64,000 nt of DNA from the NCBI RefSeq assembly GCF_009646335.1, contig NZ_WJBU01000011.1, forward strand, positions 124,001 through 188,000, read 5' to 3'. The position numbers were made by a program, and so were the translations under genes. Of this stretch, positions 35,194 through 44,008 are shown in pieces (the stretch's first letter is position 1; each line of letters starts with the position of its first letter). The DNA is from Caenimonas koreensis DSM 17982. GTDB taxonomy: Bacteria; Pseudomonadota; Gammaproteobacteria; Burkholderiales; Burkholderiaceae_C. Below the pieces are notes generated by a model that did not search any database, was not told where the DNA came from, and saw only the letters and a program-made list of their open reading frames with translations.

Positions 35194-36048
35194 ATGACGC
35201 AGCCTGTAGGCATCGGCTGGCGCCACGCGCACTATGCGCAGCTGCTGCAAGAGCAGCCGGGGCTGGACTTCATCGAAGTGCACTCCGAGAATTTTTTCGG
35301 CGAGGGCGGCGCTGCCCTTGCCGTCCTTCTCGCCGCAAGGCAACGCTACGAAATCAGCCTGCACGGCGTCGGCCTCGCACTGGGGTCGGCATGCGGCATT
35401 GACGACTGGCACCTCGACCAGCTCGCGCAGCTCGTGCAGCGCATCGAGCCCGTGCGGGTGAGCGACCACGCCTGTTTTGCGCGCGGCCCGGTCGCCGGCA
35501 ACACCGTGCATGCCGCTGACCTGCTCCCCATCCCTTTCAATTCCGAAGCGCTCGACGTGATGTGCGCGAACGTGCAGCGCGTGCAAGACCGGCTGCGCCG
35601 GCCCTTGCTGGTCGAGAACCTGTCGGCCTATGTACGCATGGCCGGCTCCGATCGCGACGAGACCGATTTCCTCGCCGAACTCGCGCTGCGAACCGGCTGC
35701 GGCCTGCTCATCGACGTGAACAACATCTACGTGAATGCGCTGAATGCAAGACTCGCTGGCGACAACATCGACCCGCTCGCCGCCTGCATGCAGTGGCTCG
35801 ACCGCATTCCCCAAGGCATCGACAGCGAAATCCATGTGGCCGGCCACTGCGTGATGGACGACATCGTGATCGACGACCACGGCAGCCTGGTGTGCGATGC
35901 CGTGTGGCAGCTGCACCGGCACGCCGTCAACAGATTCAAGGGCGCCGCGACACTCGTCGAATGGGACACCGGGGTGCCCGCACTCGAAGTGCTGCTGGCC
36001 GAAGCGGCGCGCGCACGCTCGAACACGCTGGAGGTCGTGGCGCCATGA
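35194..36048 (+). CDS. bufB: BufB: DUF692 multinuclear iron oxygenase (MNIO)
   Basis: A 284-aa TIM-barrel enzyme of the DUF692/MNIO family that oxidatively modifies Cys in the precursor. Family motifs visible: GIGWRHAHY (residues 6-14), [53 protein letters not shown], and EIHVAGHCV with His/Asp/Glu ligands for the iron cluster. It overlaps bufC by 4 nt (ATGA at 36045-36048). Confidence 0.93.
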   Translation: MTQPVGIGWRHAHYAQLLQEQPGLDFIEVHSENFFGEGGAALAVLLAARQRYEISLHGVGLALGSACGIDDWHLDQLAQLVQRIEPVRVSDHACFARGPVAGNTVHAADLLPIPFNSEALDVMCANVQRVQDRLRRPLLVENLSAYVRMAGSDRDETDFLAELALRTGCGLLIDVNNIYVNALNARLAGDNIDPLAACMQWLDRIPQGIDSEIHVAGHCVMDDIVIDDHGSLVCDAVWQLHRHAVNRFKGAATLVEWDTGVPALEVLLAEAARARSNTLEVVAP

Positions 36049-36860
36049 CGCACACGCCTCTTGCAGTGCAGCAGCAGGCGCTCCTGAAGGCGCTCGGGCT
36101 CGCACGCGACGACGAGGCGTTTGCATGGCTAGCCAGCACGGCAACGATCGACACGCAGCCAACCTCGCTGCGTGGCATCACGGCCTACCGCACGAACGCC
36201 AATGCGCTGGCAGCCCGCGCATTGCAGGGCGCATTCCCGGTCGTGGCGCAACTGGTGGGCGACGCCAACTTCGACGCGCTGGCCCGCACGCTGTGGCGCA
36301 GCGACCCGCCCGTGCGCGGTGATGTCGCCCAATGGGGCGGCCACCTGCCCGCACATATCGAGGCGCTGCCGCAGCTGTGCCGCGATGCGCCCTATCTCGC
36401 CGATGTGGCCCGCGTTGAATGGCAGCTGCACTGCGCCGCGACGGCGGCCGACAGCACGGTGGACATGCAGTCACTCGCATTGCTCGCGGAATGCGACCCG
36501 GGCGATATCGGGCTGCACCTGGCGCCCGGCACGGCCATCGTGAACAGCACGCACCCTGTCGTCAGCGTCATCCAGGCGCATGGCGGGCAAGCATCTGCCA
36601 TGGCGCTGGCAGCGCAGCACCTGCGCGACCATGTGGCGCAGACAGCGGTGGTCTGGCGCAGCGGCCTGGCACCGCAACTGCGCGCGGCCGCGCCTGGTGA
36701 AGCAGATTTCCTGCGCGCACTGCAAGAAAAGCGCTCGCTCGGCGACTCACTGGACGCTGCCGCCGGCCTGGACTTCCCCTCCTGGCTGGCCGGTGCGGTG
36801 CAAAGCGGCTTGCTCACGGGCGCCGCACCACTTCTGAACGATTCCATGGAGAACACATGA
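36045..36860 (+). CDS. bufC: BufC: DUF2063 MNIO partner protein
   Basis: A 271-aa protein whose N-terminal half is the DUF2063 helical domain ([57 protein letters not shown]...[12 protein letters not shown] type pattern). Such proteins bind the MNIO enzyme and present the precursor. The C-terminal part ([20 protein letters not shown]) is more variable. It starts within the bufB stop (ATGA) and itself overlaps the DoxX gene by 4 nt, showing tight coupling. Confidence 0.9.
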   Translation: MTHTPLAVQQQALLKALGLARDDEAFAWLASTATIDTQPTSLRGITAYRTNANALAARALQGAFPVVAQLVGDANFDALARTLWRSDPPVRGDVAQWGGHLPAHIEALPQLCRDAPYLADVARVEWQLHCAATAADSTVDMQSLALLAECDPGDIGLHLAPGTAIVNSTHPVVSVIQAHGGQASAMALAAQHLRDHVAQTAVVWRSGLAPQLRAAAPGEADFLRALQEKRSLGDSLDAAAGLDFPSWLAGAVQSGLLTGAAPLLNDSMENT

Positions 36861-37339
36861 ACACACGCCTGGCCCAAGCGCTCGCCTACCCGCTCCAATG
36901 GTGGCAATACCTCTGCGCGGCGCTCGATAGCCTGCAACCGCTCGCGGCACTCGCTGCACGCGCTTATGTCGGCCATGCCTTCTTCCTGTCGGGCCTGACG
37001 AAGATCCGCGACTGGGACACCACACTCGCCCTCTTCGCCGACGAATACAAGGTGCCGCTGCTGCCCCCTGCACTTGCCGCGCCGCTTGGCACTGCCGGCG
37101 AGCTGGTGTTGCCGGTGCTGCTGGTGCTTGGCCTGGGCGGGCGCTTTGCAGCGCTCGGGTTGTCGGTCGTGAATATCGTGGCGGTGCTGTCGCTGCAGGA
37201 AGTGCTTCCTGTGGCACTGCAGCAGCACACGCTGTGGGGCAGCCTGCTGGCAGGCATCGCCATCTTCGGCCCGGGCGCGTGGTCGCTCGAACGCATCGTG
37301 TGGCCGCGCATCAAAAACTTTTTGCAGCCTGTTGTGTAA
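36857..37339 (+). CDS. DoxX-family membrane protein
   Basis: A 160-aa inner-membrane protein with four hydrophobic helices and the DoxX pattern: ARAYVGHAFFLSGLTKIRDW near residue 34, FADEYKVPLLPPALAAPLGTAGELVLPVLLVLGLGGRFAALGL. DoxX proteins are the usual last gene of bufferin operons; a role in thiol/redox homeostasis at the membrane is suggested for the family. It starts by ATGA overlap with bufC. Its stop codon lies inside the next predicted promoter. Confidence 0.88.
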   Translation: MNTRLAQALAYPLQWWQYLCAALDSLQPLAALAARAYVGHAFFLSGLTKIRDWDTTLALFADEYKVPLLPPALAAPLGTAGELVLPVLLVLGLGGRFAALGLSVVNIVAVLSLQEVLPVALQQHTLWGSLLAGIAIFGPGAWSLERIVWPRIKNFLQPVV

Positions 37340-37361
37340 GAGACGCGAGCCCACTGCGACT
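37333..37361 (+). promoter_or_regulatory. Predicted ECF promoter of the EF-hand gene
   Basis: TGTGTAAGAG (37333-37342), 14 nt, CGACT (37357-37361), identical in elements and spacing to 34224-34252. It overlaps the DoxX stop codon and leaves a leader of about 65 nt before ATG 37434. Confidence 0.55.
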
Positions 37362-37433
37362 CATGCGCACCATGAACATCACTTGAGTTGCAGCGGTGTT
37401 CGGGCCCTTAACTTTCTTAACGGAGATTGATCG

Positions 37434-37721
37434 ATGAACCTCAAGACCCTTGCCTCTTCCCTCGCTATTGCCGCTGCCTTCTCGGTGTCGGCCCCCGCCT
37501 TCGCTGCCAGCCACACCAATGCCGAATACTTCCCCTTCGCCGAAATCATGGCGATGAAGATGATCGACAAGAACAAGGACGGCATGGTGTCCAAGAAGGA
37601 ATTCATGGACATGATGACGATGGCCTGGGAGATGAACGCCAAGAAGATGAAGGCGACGGGCGACATGATGACCGACGCGCAGTTCAAGGAATTCCTGATG
37701 TACCTGAAGGCCGGCGGCTGA
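37434..37721 (+). CDS. Met-rich EF-hand protein, exported
   Basis: A 95-aa protein: signal peptide (MNLKTLASSLAIAAAFSVSAPAFA, residues 1-24), one canonical EF-hand loop DKNKDGMVSKKEF near residue 45, and an unusually high Met content after it (MDMMTMAWEMNAKKMKATGDMM). A Ca-binding role is supported by the loop; copper binding by Met clusters is possible given the bufferin context but is inference. GGAG precedes the start. It shares the promoter motif of the TlpA-like gene. Confidence 0.82.
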   Translation: MNLKTLASSLAIAAAFSVSAPAFAASHTNAEYFPFAEIMAMKMIDKNKDGMVSKKEFMDMMTMAWEMNAKKMKATGDMMTDAQFKEFLMYLKAGG

Positions 37722-37750
37722 TCCACACACGCTTGCATTGCATACTCTCC

Positions 37751-37777
37751 AAGGGGGCCTTCTGGCCCCTTTTTTTT
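37751..37777 (+). terminator. Terminator 1 after the bufferin locus
   Basis: GGGGCC-TTCT-GGCCCC stem followed by eight T residues. Confidence 0.85.
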
Positions 37778-37784
37778 CAGCAGC

Positions 37785-37807
37785 AGGCCCTCGGGCCCCT
37801 TTTTTTC
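37785..37807 (+). terminator. Terminator-like hairpin 2
   Basis: AGGCCC/GGGCCCCT hairpin with seven T residues, only 8 nt after terminator 1 and similar to it in sequence. Confidence 0.6.
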
Positions 37808-37812
37808 TGCAG

Positions 37813-37835
37813 CGGGCTCTCGGCCCCTTTTTTTT
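37813..37835 (+). terminator. Terminator-like hairpin 3
   Basis: GGGC/GCCC short stem with TCTCG loop and eight T residues; third of a row of related units, 37751-37835. Confidence 0.5.
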
Positions 37836-37886
37836 GTCGGCCACCGCCGACAGCACCTGGCGTGCAATGCGCCTAGGATGGGCCGG

Positions 37887-38516
37887 ATGAATCAGCCCCA
37901 CGCACGCCGCCACTTCTCGATGCTCCGGGAATTCCACCTCGCCGACTTCTTCACGCTCGGCAATGCCGCGTGCGGCGTGGGCGCCGTGCTGTTCGCGATG
38001 ATGTACATGGCCAGTGGCAGCATTGACCACTTCTACGCGGCGGCGGCACTCGCGCCCGCAGCCTTCATCTTCGATGTGCTCGACGGCAAGATCGCGCGGG
38101 CGCGGCACCAGCACTCTGCGCTCGGCCGTGAACTCGATTCGCTGTCGGACGTGATTTCGTTCGGTGTGGCACCAGCCGCTCTTGGCTTTGCCGCCGGCAT
38201 GCGCGGCGGCTGGGACGTGGCGGCGCTGATCTACTTCGTGTGCTGCGGCGTGAGCCGTCTGGCGCGCTTCAACGTCACAGCCGAATCGCTCTCGGGCGGT
38301 GGCGACAAGGTGAAGTATTTCGAAGGCACGCCCATTCCCACGAGTGTGGTGCTCACGGGCCTGCTCGCCGTGTGCGCGTGGCAGGGCCGCGTCGGCGATG
38401 CGCTATGGGGTGGTGTTTACGCGATTGGCCCGTGGAGCCTTCATCTCGCTGCCCTGCTCTTCGTGGTGTCCGGCAGCCTGATGATCAGCAAGACGCTGCA
38501 CATTCCCAAGCTGTAG
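37887..38516 (+). CDS. pssA: CDP-diacylglycerol--serine O-phosphatidyltransferase
   Basis: Integral-membrane enzyme making phosphatidylserine, the precursor of phosphatidylethanolamine. The 209-aa protein carries the CDP-alcohol phosphatidyltransferase signature D-G-x2-A-R-x8-G-x3-D-x3-D as LDGKIARARHQHSALGRELDSLSD near residue 70, among about six helices, and ends KTLHIPKL. ATG 37887 has AGGA 9 nt upstream; ATG 37878 is an alternative with poor spacing. Confidence 0.93.
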   Translation: MNQPHARRHFSMLREFHLADFFTLGNAACGVGAVLFAMMYMASGSIDHFYAAAALAPAAFIFDVLDGKIARARHQHSALGRELDSLSDVISFGVAPAALGFAAGMRGGWDVAALIYFVCCGVSRLARFNVTAESLSGGGDKVKYFEGTPIPTSVVLTGLLAVCAWQGRVGDALWGGVYAIGPWSLHLAALLFVVSGSLMISKTLHIPKL

Positions 38517-38554
38517 GCGCTGTTGGCCAGCGCCGCGTGGTTGGCGCCGCCGGG

Positions 38555-39163
38555 TTAGCGCCCCTGCGTGGGCGGCGTGCCGTTGTCGGGCACTGACGCA
38601 TTCACCGCTGCATACAACGCAGCCAGGTCCGACTCCAGATCCACTGCATCTTCGTCGTGCGGGATGGTGTCGCCGGCTTCGGGCATCGTGTCGTCCATCT
38701 CGGCTTGTGCAGCCAGCGATGGCGCCGGCGCCTCCACCTGGATGGGCCGGGCATTGGGCGACGACTTGCCGTCGAACTGCCATGCCAGGCTGAAGATCCA
38801 CTGGCGGGCCGTCTTGTCCATCTTCTCGACTTCCTGCCAGAAGCCTTCCTGGAACTGGTGGACGTAGCTCATGAGCTGGTCGTCGCCCTTGTGCACGATG
38901 AACTGCACATGCACACCGGCCTTGCGTGCGCGCGACTCGACCGACAACACGCGTGCCGTGATCCAGTCTTTGGGGATGGCGTGCTTGCGCATCGTCTCGC
39001 GCAGGATCATGTGGACCAGCTCGCGGCGCGCAACGGCACGCATGTGCGGCGTTTCACGCTCGTTGGCGGTGCTGTCGGAATCCGTCGTCGAAGGCGGCGG
39101 CAATTTTGACTCGCTGCTGCCGCTGCCCGAGCCTGCGCCAAAAATCTTCTTGATCAAACTCAT
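38555..39163 (-). CDS. Hypothetical protein, partner of FHA gene
   Basis: A 202-aa protein not recognised. No signal peptide or membrane helix. The N-terminus is Ser/Gly/Pro-rich (MSLIKKIFGAGSGSGSSESK), followed by a folded region (RAVARRELVHMILRETMRKHAIPKDWITARVLSVESRARKAGVHVQFIVHKGDDQLMSYVHQFQEGF...) and an acidic tail (DEDAVDLESDLAALY). It follows the FHA gene by 27 nt on the same strand, so the two are probably cotranscribed and may interact. Confidence 0.7.
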   Translation of the reverse strand: MSLIKKIFGAGSGSGSSESKLPPPSTTDSDSTANERETPHMRAVARRELVHMILRETMRKHAIPKDWITARVLSVESRARKAGVHVQFIVHKGDDQLMSYVHQFQEGFWQEVEKMDKTARQWIFSLAWQFDGKSSPNARPIQVEAPAPSLAAQAEMDDTMPEAGDTIPHDEDAVDLESDLAALYAAVNASVPDNGTPPTQGR

Positions 39164-39190
39164 GGTGGTGTGGTCCGCCTGTTCGGGCAA

Positions 39191-39799
39191 TTATTCCATG
39201 CGAAACAACATCCGGTTGCCCGCGAGTTCGAGCACGTCGTGGTTGGACAGCATCACCGGGTCCTCGCCGATCGTGTCGCCATTGAGCGTCGGCCTGCTGG
39301 TGCCGTCCAGCCAGGCCACGTAGTAGCCATCGCGCCGGTGCGAAACCGCCACCACCGACACGCCGGGCTTGCCGAACGTTGTCACGGCCTTGACCACCGG
39401 CATCTCCAGGCCCGCCGACGATCCGCTCAGCACCTGGAACACGGCATGCGTAGGCTTGGCGGATTCGAGCTGGAAGGCCATCGTCTCGCCAAAGCCGCTG
39501 GGCTTTTCGGTCGCCTCCAGGAACTGGATGCGGAAGTTGCCGATGGCGATCACCTCGCCATCACGCAGCTTCTGCCTGCGCACCATCTGGCCATTGATGT
39601 AGGTGCCGTTGGTGCTGCGCAGGTCTTCGATGTACACATCGGCCAGCCCCTTGAGCTCGAACACGCAGTGACGGCTGCTGACCACCATGTTGTCGAACAC
39701 GATGTCGTTGTCGGGGCTGCGGCCGAGTGTCGTGCGGTCCTTTTGCAGGTACACGTGCTTGATCTCGACACCTTCGACGGACGCGATGAGCTGCGGCAT
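39191..39799 (-). CDS. FHA-domain protein
   Basis: A 202-aa cytoplasmic protein with an N-terminal forkhead-associated domain that binds phosphothreonine: TLGRSPDNDIVFDNMVVSSRHC, DLRSTNGTYINGQMV. The second half (VVAVSHRRDGYYVAWLDGTSRPTLNGDTIGEDPVMLSNHDVLELAG) looks like a diverged second FHA fold. No Ser/Thr kinase gene is in the window. ATG 39799 is chosen; the in-frame upstream extension crosses the msrA promoter region. Confidence 0.9.
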   Translation of the reverse strand: MPQLIASVEGVEIKHVYLQKDRTTLGRSPDNDIVFDNMVVSSRHCVFELKGLADVYIEDLRSTNGTYINGQMVRRQKLRDGEVIAIGNFRIQFLEATEKPSGFGETMAFQLESAKPTHAVFQVLSGSSAGLEMPVVKAVTTFGKPGVSVVAVSHRRDGYYVAWLDGTSRPTLNGDTIGEDPVMLSNHDVLELAGNRMLFRME

Positions 39800-39926
39800 G
39801 GCAAGCCTCCGGCTGCTGATGGGGCATGGTAGTTCGCGCCACGCAGGCGGGCAAGCGTGTAAGACCCCGGCCGCAGCAACGACAGACAGCCAGGTCCACA
39901 ATCACCTCTCACACCAGGAGCCACGC

Positions 39927-40634
39927 ATGAACATCCTCTCGACCACCAAGTTCCTGGGCTTTGCCGGCGCGGTGGCCGTTGCAGCCGGCCTGATGGTGGC
40001 TAACAGCACCGCTGCCGAAAAGGCTGTGCGCCTGCCGCCGCCCGCGCAAGACAGCCCAGCAGGGGTGGCAGCCACTGAAACGGCCGTGTTCGCAGGCGGC
40101 TGCTTCTGGGGCGTGCAAGCCGTGTTCCAGCACACCAACGGCGTGCTGAATGCGGTGTCCGGCTATGCGGGCGGCACCAGGGACACGGCCAAGTACCAGA
40201 TGGTCGGCAGCGGTCGCACGGGCCATGCCGAATCAGTGCAGGTGACTTTCGACCCGAAGAAGATCAGCTACGGCAAGCTGCTGCAGATCTACTTCTCGGT
40301 GGCGCACGATCCGACGCAGCTCAACAGGCAGGGGCCTGATTCGGGCACACAGTACCGCTCGGCGATCTTCTATAACGGCGACACGCAAAAACAGGTCGCG
40401 CAAAAATACATCGCGCAGCTGGATGCGGCCAAGGTGTACCCGGCCCGCATCGTCACGCAGGTCGCGCCGCTGGATGCGTTCTACCCGGCGGAGGCCTATC
40501 ACCAGGACTACGCCACGCTCAACCCGAATGCGGGCTACATCGTGACGTTCGATGCACCCAAGCTCGTCAATCTCAAGGCGCTGATGCCAGAGATTTACCG
40601 CGACAAGCCGGTGCTCGTCTCAGGCAGGTCCTGA
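39927..40634 (+). CDS. msrA: Peptide methionine sulfoxide reductase MsrA, exported
   Basis: Repairs S-methionine sulfoxide in proteins. The 235-aa protein starts with a signal peptide (MNILSTTKFLGFAGAVAVAAGLMVANSTAA) and so acts in the periplasm. The catalytic motif GGCFWGVQAVFQ is near residue 58, followed by GYAGG, GHAESVQVTFDP, FSVAHDPTQLNRQGPDSGTQYRS and AYHQDY. AGGAG precedes ATG 39927. It overlaps the convergent MFS gene by 40 nt. Confidence 0.95.
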   Translation: MNILSTTKFLGFAGAVAVAAGLMVANSTAAEKAVRLPPPAQDSPAGVAATETAVFAGGCFWGVQAVFQHTNGVLNAVSGYAGGTRDTAKYQMVGSGRTGHAESVQVTFDPKKISYGKLLQIYFSVAHDPTQLNRQGPDSGTQYRSAIFYNGDTQKQVAQKYIAQLDAAKVYPARIVTQVAPLDAFYPAEAYHQDYATLNPNAGYIVTFDAPKLVNLKALMPEIYRDKPVLVSGRS

Positions 40635-41881
40635 AGCAGCGGGCGCAGCATCAGCAGGCCCAGCACCGGGCCGATGGCGAGCCACGGCAAGACGTCCGCC
40701 AGCGCCCAGATGCCCGAGGCCCACACAAACAGTTCGATGCTCACGATCGAAATCGCAAAGCCGATGCAGTTCGTGAACGTGAGCACGCTGCCCACGACGG
40801 CGGGCGGCGCGTTCTGCGCGGCGAGTGTTGAGAACTGCGGCGAGTCGCCCGCGACCGTCGCGCCCCAGACCAGCAGCCAGGCGATGAACACACCCGTGGG
40901 TGCACCGAGCATCCACGGCGCGGCAACGCAGCACGCTGCGCTGGTCGCCAGCTGGACATAGGCCACGACGGCGCTGCCCAGCCGCCTGGCAAGCAAGCCA
41001 CCGCCAACGCATCCCACAAATCCCGCGGCGATCGCAAAGAAGGCCGCTGCGCTCACTTCGCTGCCGACGAAGCGCGTCGCACACACCAGCGGTGCCAGCA
41101 CGATGAACGAGTACAGCTCCCACATGTGGCCGAAGTAGCCGAACACGGAAGCGCGCAACTTGCGGTCGTGCCACACGAGGCCCAAGGCGCGCGGCGTGAT
41201 GCGCGATGCGCGGGTTGTCGAGTGCGCTGCTGCATCGGGGTGGGCGGGCACCAGCCACGCCGTTGCCACCCCGCCCGCCGCCGCCAGCAGCGAAACACCG
41301 ACCACCACCCACTCCCAGGGCGCATGCAGGCCAGTGGCACCGCCCACGCTGGCGGCACCTGCCAGCGCGCGCAGGCCATGCGGCAGCGCCGTGCCGAGCA
41401 CCAGCGCGCCAATCAGCACGCCCATCACTGCACCGAGCCGTTCGCGATACCAGCTCGCCGCAATCTTCATTCCCACGGGGTAAATGCCCGCGAGCAGGAA
41501 GCCGACGCAGAACCGCGTCACCAACAAGAAGCCCATGTCGCCATTCGCGAGCAGCGTCAATGCATTCATGCACGCGCCCAGCAGCGAACACACCAGGAAC
41601 ACGCGCGGTGGCGCGAAGCGGTCGGCAATCATGGCCAGCGCAAACACGAGCGTGCCCACCACGAAGCCGAGCTGGATGGCCGAGGTGAGCGTGCCGAGCG
41701 ACGACGCAGGCCAGCCCCATTGCTGCTGCAAGTCAGGCATGACGGCGTTGACAGCAAACCACAGCGAGGTGCCCGCGAATTGCGCCAGAACGATCACGGG
41801 CAGGATGCGGCTGGGAACGGGAATGGGAATGGGAACGGGAACGGGGGCAGGAGCAGCTATGCTGGACATCGCTGGCAGCAT
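40595..41881 (-). CDS. MFS transporter (CynX/NimT-like)
   Basis: A 428-aa carrier with about 12 helices; [29 protein letters not shown]-type start and '[33 protein letters not shown]' opening the second half. Substrate unknown. ATG 41881 (MLPAMSS) has AAGG 8 nt upstream; ATG 41869 is an alternative. The N-terminal tail [13 protein letters not shown] is encoded by a hexanucleotide repeat. It overlaps msrA at the 3' end and is divergent from the LLM gene. Confidence 0.85.
   Translation of the reverse strand: MLPAMSSIAAPAPVPVPIPIPVPSRILPVIVLAQFAGTSLWFAVNAVMPDLQQQWGWPASSLGTLTSAIQLGFVVGTLVFALAMIADRFAPPRVFLVCSLLGACMNALTLLANGDMGFLLVTRFCVGFLLAGIYPVGMKIAASWYRERLGAVMGVLIGALVLGTALPHGLRALAGAASVGGATGLHAPWEWVVVGVSLLAAAGGVATAWLVPAHPDAAAHSTTRASRITPRALGLVWHDRKLRASVFGYFGHMWELYSFIVLAPLVCATRFVGSEVSAAAFFAIAAGFVGCVGGGLLARRLGSAVVAYVQLATSAACCVAAPWMLGAPTGVFIAWLLVWGATVAGDSPQFSTLAAQNAPPAVVGSVLTFTNCIGFAISIVSIELFVWASGIWALADVLPWLAIGPVLGLLMLRPLLQDLPETSTGLSR
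41813..41848. repeat. GGGAAY hexanucleotide tandem repeat
   Basis: Five GGGAAC/GGGAAT units plus a degenerate sixth (GGGGGC), inside the first codons of the MFS gene, encoding Pro-Val/Ile dipeptides on the minus strand. Copy changes would keep the frame. Confidence 0.75.
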
Positions 41882-41924
41882 ACACACACCTTGTGCATGC
41901 GCTGCGCGCCCCCACCTGCACACG

Positions 41925-42911
41925 ATGATTCCGTTCTCCGTACTCGACCTCTCCCCCATCACCCAAGGCTCAGACGCGGCGCAGTCGTTTCGCCGCTCGC
42001 TCGACCTGGCGCAGCACGCCGAGCGCTGGGGCTTCAACCGCTACTGGCTCGCCGAGCATCACGGCATGCCTGGCATTGCGAGTGCGGCCACCTCCGTGCT
42101 CATCGGCCATATCGCGGGGGGCACCAAGTCCATTCGCGTCGGGGCGGGCGGCATCATGCTGCCCAATCATTCGCCGCTTGTCATTGCCGAGCAGTTCGGC
42201 ACGCTCGAGGCGCTCTATCCGGGCCGCATCGACCTGGGGCTGGGCCGCGCACCCGGCTCCGACCAGGCGACGGCGCGTGCCATGCGCCGCAATCTCGCCA
42301 CCGATGCCGACGAGTTTCCGCAAGACGTGGTCGAGTTGATCGACCTGATGTCCGACGAGCCGCGGCAGCATGTGCGCGCAGTGCCTGGCCGTGGGGCGAA
42401 GGTGCCGGTGTGGATTCTGGGCTCGAGCCTGTTCGGCGCGCAGCTCGCGGCCATGCTCGGCCTGCCGTATGCATTCGCGTCGCACTTTGCACCGCAGCAG
42501 CTCATGCAGGCGCTGGAGGTCTATCGCGCCACGTTCCGTCCGTCGGAGTTTCTCGCCAGGCCGTATGTGATGCTGGGCTTCAACGTCTTTGCGGCGGACT
42601 CTGATGAAGAGGCGCAGATCCGCGCAACCTCGAGCCAGCAGGCTTTCGTGAATTTGCGCAGTGGCCGTCCGGCACCGCTGCCGCCACCGCTTGCGGGTTA
42701 CCGCGAGAGCGTGGGGCCCGCTGAACGCGCCTTGCTCGACAGCGTGTTGTCGTGCGCGGCCATTGGTTCGCCCGCGACAGTCAAGGACGGCCTGCGCGCT
42801 TTCATTGAGCGCACGCAAGCCGACGAGTTGATGATCACCTCGAACATCTTCGATCACGATGCGCGGCTGCGGTCGTACGAGATTGCTGCCGAGGTTCGCA
42901 CCGCGCTTTGA
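41925..42911 (+). CDS. LLM-class flavin oxidoreductase
   Basis: A 328-aa luciferase-like monooxygenase-fold protein: [48 protein letters not shown], then [42 protein letters not shown]. The pattern fits the MsnO8/YhbW group of FMN-dependent LLM proteins; the substrate is unknown. ATG 41925 is used; upstream in-frame codons belong to the antisense of the MFS gene. Confidence 0.9.
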   Translation: MIPFSVLDLSPITQGSDAAQSFRRSLDLAQHAERWGFNRYWLAEHHGMPGIASAATSVLIGHIAGGTKSIRVGAGGIMLPNHSPLVIAEQFGTLEALYPGRIDLGLGRAPGSDQATARAMRRNLATDADEFPQDVVELIDLMSDEPRQHVRAVPGRGAKVPVWILGSSLFGAQLAAMLGLPYAFASHFAPQQLMQALEVYRATFRPSEFLARPYVMLGFNVFAADSDEEAQIRATSSQQAFVNLRSGRPAPLPPPLAGYRESVGPAERALLDSVLSCAAIGSPATVKDGLRAFIERTQADELMITSNIFDHDARLRSYEIAAEVRTAL

Positions 42912-43037
42912 GCAACGCGGCTGCCAGTTCACGGCAGCTCACAGCAGCACACGGCAGGCCGGCTCTGCCGCGATACCCCCACAAGCCTGTCAGGCCATGT
43001 TCAAAGCTATCCTGCCGCAAAAACCACAGGAGACAGC

Positions 43038-43934
43038 ATGCCACCCCGCCTCACAGCGCAGGACTTCGACCAGGAGGTCCTTGCCCTTTTCGACGCGTAT
43101 GTCCACGGCCATCTCGACCGCCGCGGCTTTCTCGACAAGGCCCAGAAGTTTGCCAAGGCGGGGGTGACAGCGGCCGGGCTGCTCGCAGCACTGCGCCCCG
43201 ACTTCGCCGCAGGCCAGCAAGTGCCCAAAGACGATGCGCGCATCAAGACGGAATACCTCACCTTCCCCTCACCCGACGGCAACGGAGACGGCCGGGGCTA
43301 TCTCGCCCGGCCCGCCAGCGCAACGGCAGCCACCAGGCTGCCCACCGTGCTGGTCATCCACGAGAACCGCGGCCTGAACCCGCACATTGAAGACATCACG
43401 CGCCGGCTCGCGCTCGACGGCTTCCTCGCATTTGCGCCGGATGCCCTGTTCATCGTCGGCGGCTATCCGGGCGACGAAGAAAAGGCCGTCGGCCTTTTTT
43501 CAAAGCTCGACCGTCCGAACATCGAAGCCGATTTCGTGGCGGCTGCCCGCTGGATTCGCACACATGCCAACTCGAACGGAAAACTCGGTGCTGTCGGTTT
43601 CTGTTACGGCGGCGGCATCGTGCACATGCTGTCAACACGCCTGCCTGAACTGACCGCGGGCGTGCCCTTCTACGGCAACACGCCCGCAGTGGAACTCGCG
43701 CCGCGCGTGAAGGCACCGCTGCTGGTTCAGCTGGCCGCCAACGACGATCGCATCAATGCGTCCTGGCCCGCCTACGAAGCCGCCCTGAAGGCGGCGGGCG
43801 CGCGCTTCACGATGCATCAGTACCCGGGCACGCAGCACGGCTTCAACAACGACACCACGCCGCGTTACGACGCTGCGGCTGCAAAGCTGGCGTGGGACCG
43901 CACGATTGCCTTCTTCCGGGCCCAGCTCGCGTAG
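43038..43934 (+). CDS. Dienelactone hydrolase family protein (YghX-like)
   Basis: A 298-aa alpha/beta hydrolase. The N-terminal ~60 residues (FDAYVHGHLDRRGFLDKAQKF AKAGVTAAGLLAAL) look like a helical or Tat-like leader, as in YghX. The DLH domain has VLVIHENRGLNPHIED, nucleophile GFCYGGG (Cys near residue 196), LVQLAANDDRINASW (Asp) and PGTQHGFNNDTTPRYD (His), the Cys-Asp-His triad. Substrate unknown. The ATG at 43038 follows AGGAGACAGC. Confidence 0.9.
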   Translation: MPPRLTAQDFDQEVLALFDAYVHGHLDRRGFLDKAQKFAKAGVTAAGLLAALRPDFAAGQQVPKDDARIKTEYLTFPSPDGNGDGRGYLARPASATAATRLPTVLVIHENRGLNPHIEDITRRLALDGFLAFAPDALFIVGGYPGDEEKAVGLFSKLDRPNIEADFVAAARWIRTHANSNGKLGAVGFCYGGGIVHMLSTRLPELTAGVPFYGNTPAVELAPRVKAPLLVQLAANDDRINASWPAYEAALKAAGARFTMHQYPGTQHGFNNDTTPRYDAAAAKLAWDRTIAFFRAQLA

Positions 43935-43943
43935 CATCGCGCG

Positions 43944-43992
43944 CAAAAAAAAAGAGACGACCGCTACTCCCGCAGGAGTCGCGATCGTCTCG
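43944..43992 (-). terminator. Strong terminator of the YXWGXW gene
   Basis: On the minus strand, a long near-perfect stem (GAGACGATCGCGACTCC / GGGAGTAGCGGTCGTCTC) is followed by nine T residues, just after the 44009 gene. It may also serve the convergent hydrolase gene in part. Confidence 0.85.
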
Positions 43993-44008
43993 GTCCGGTC
44001 AGGAACGA

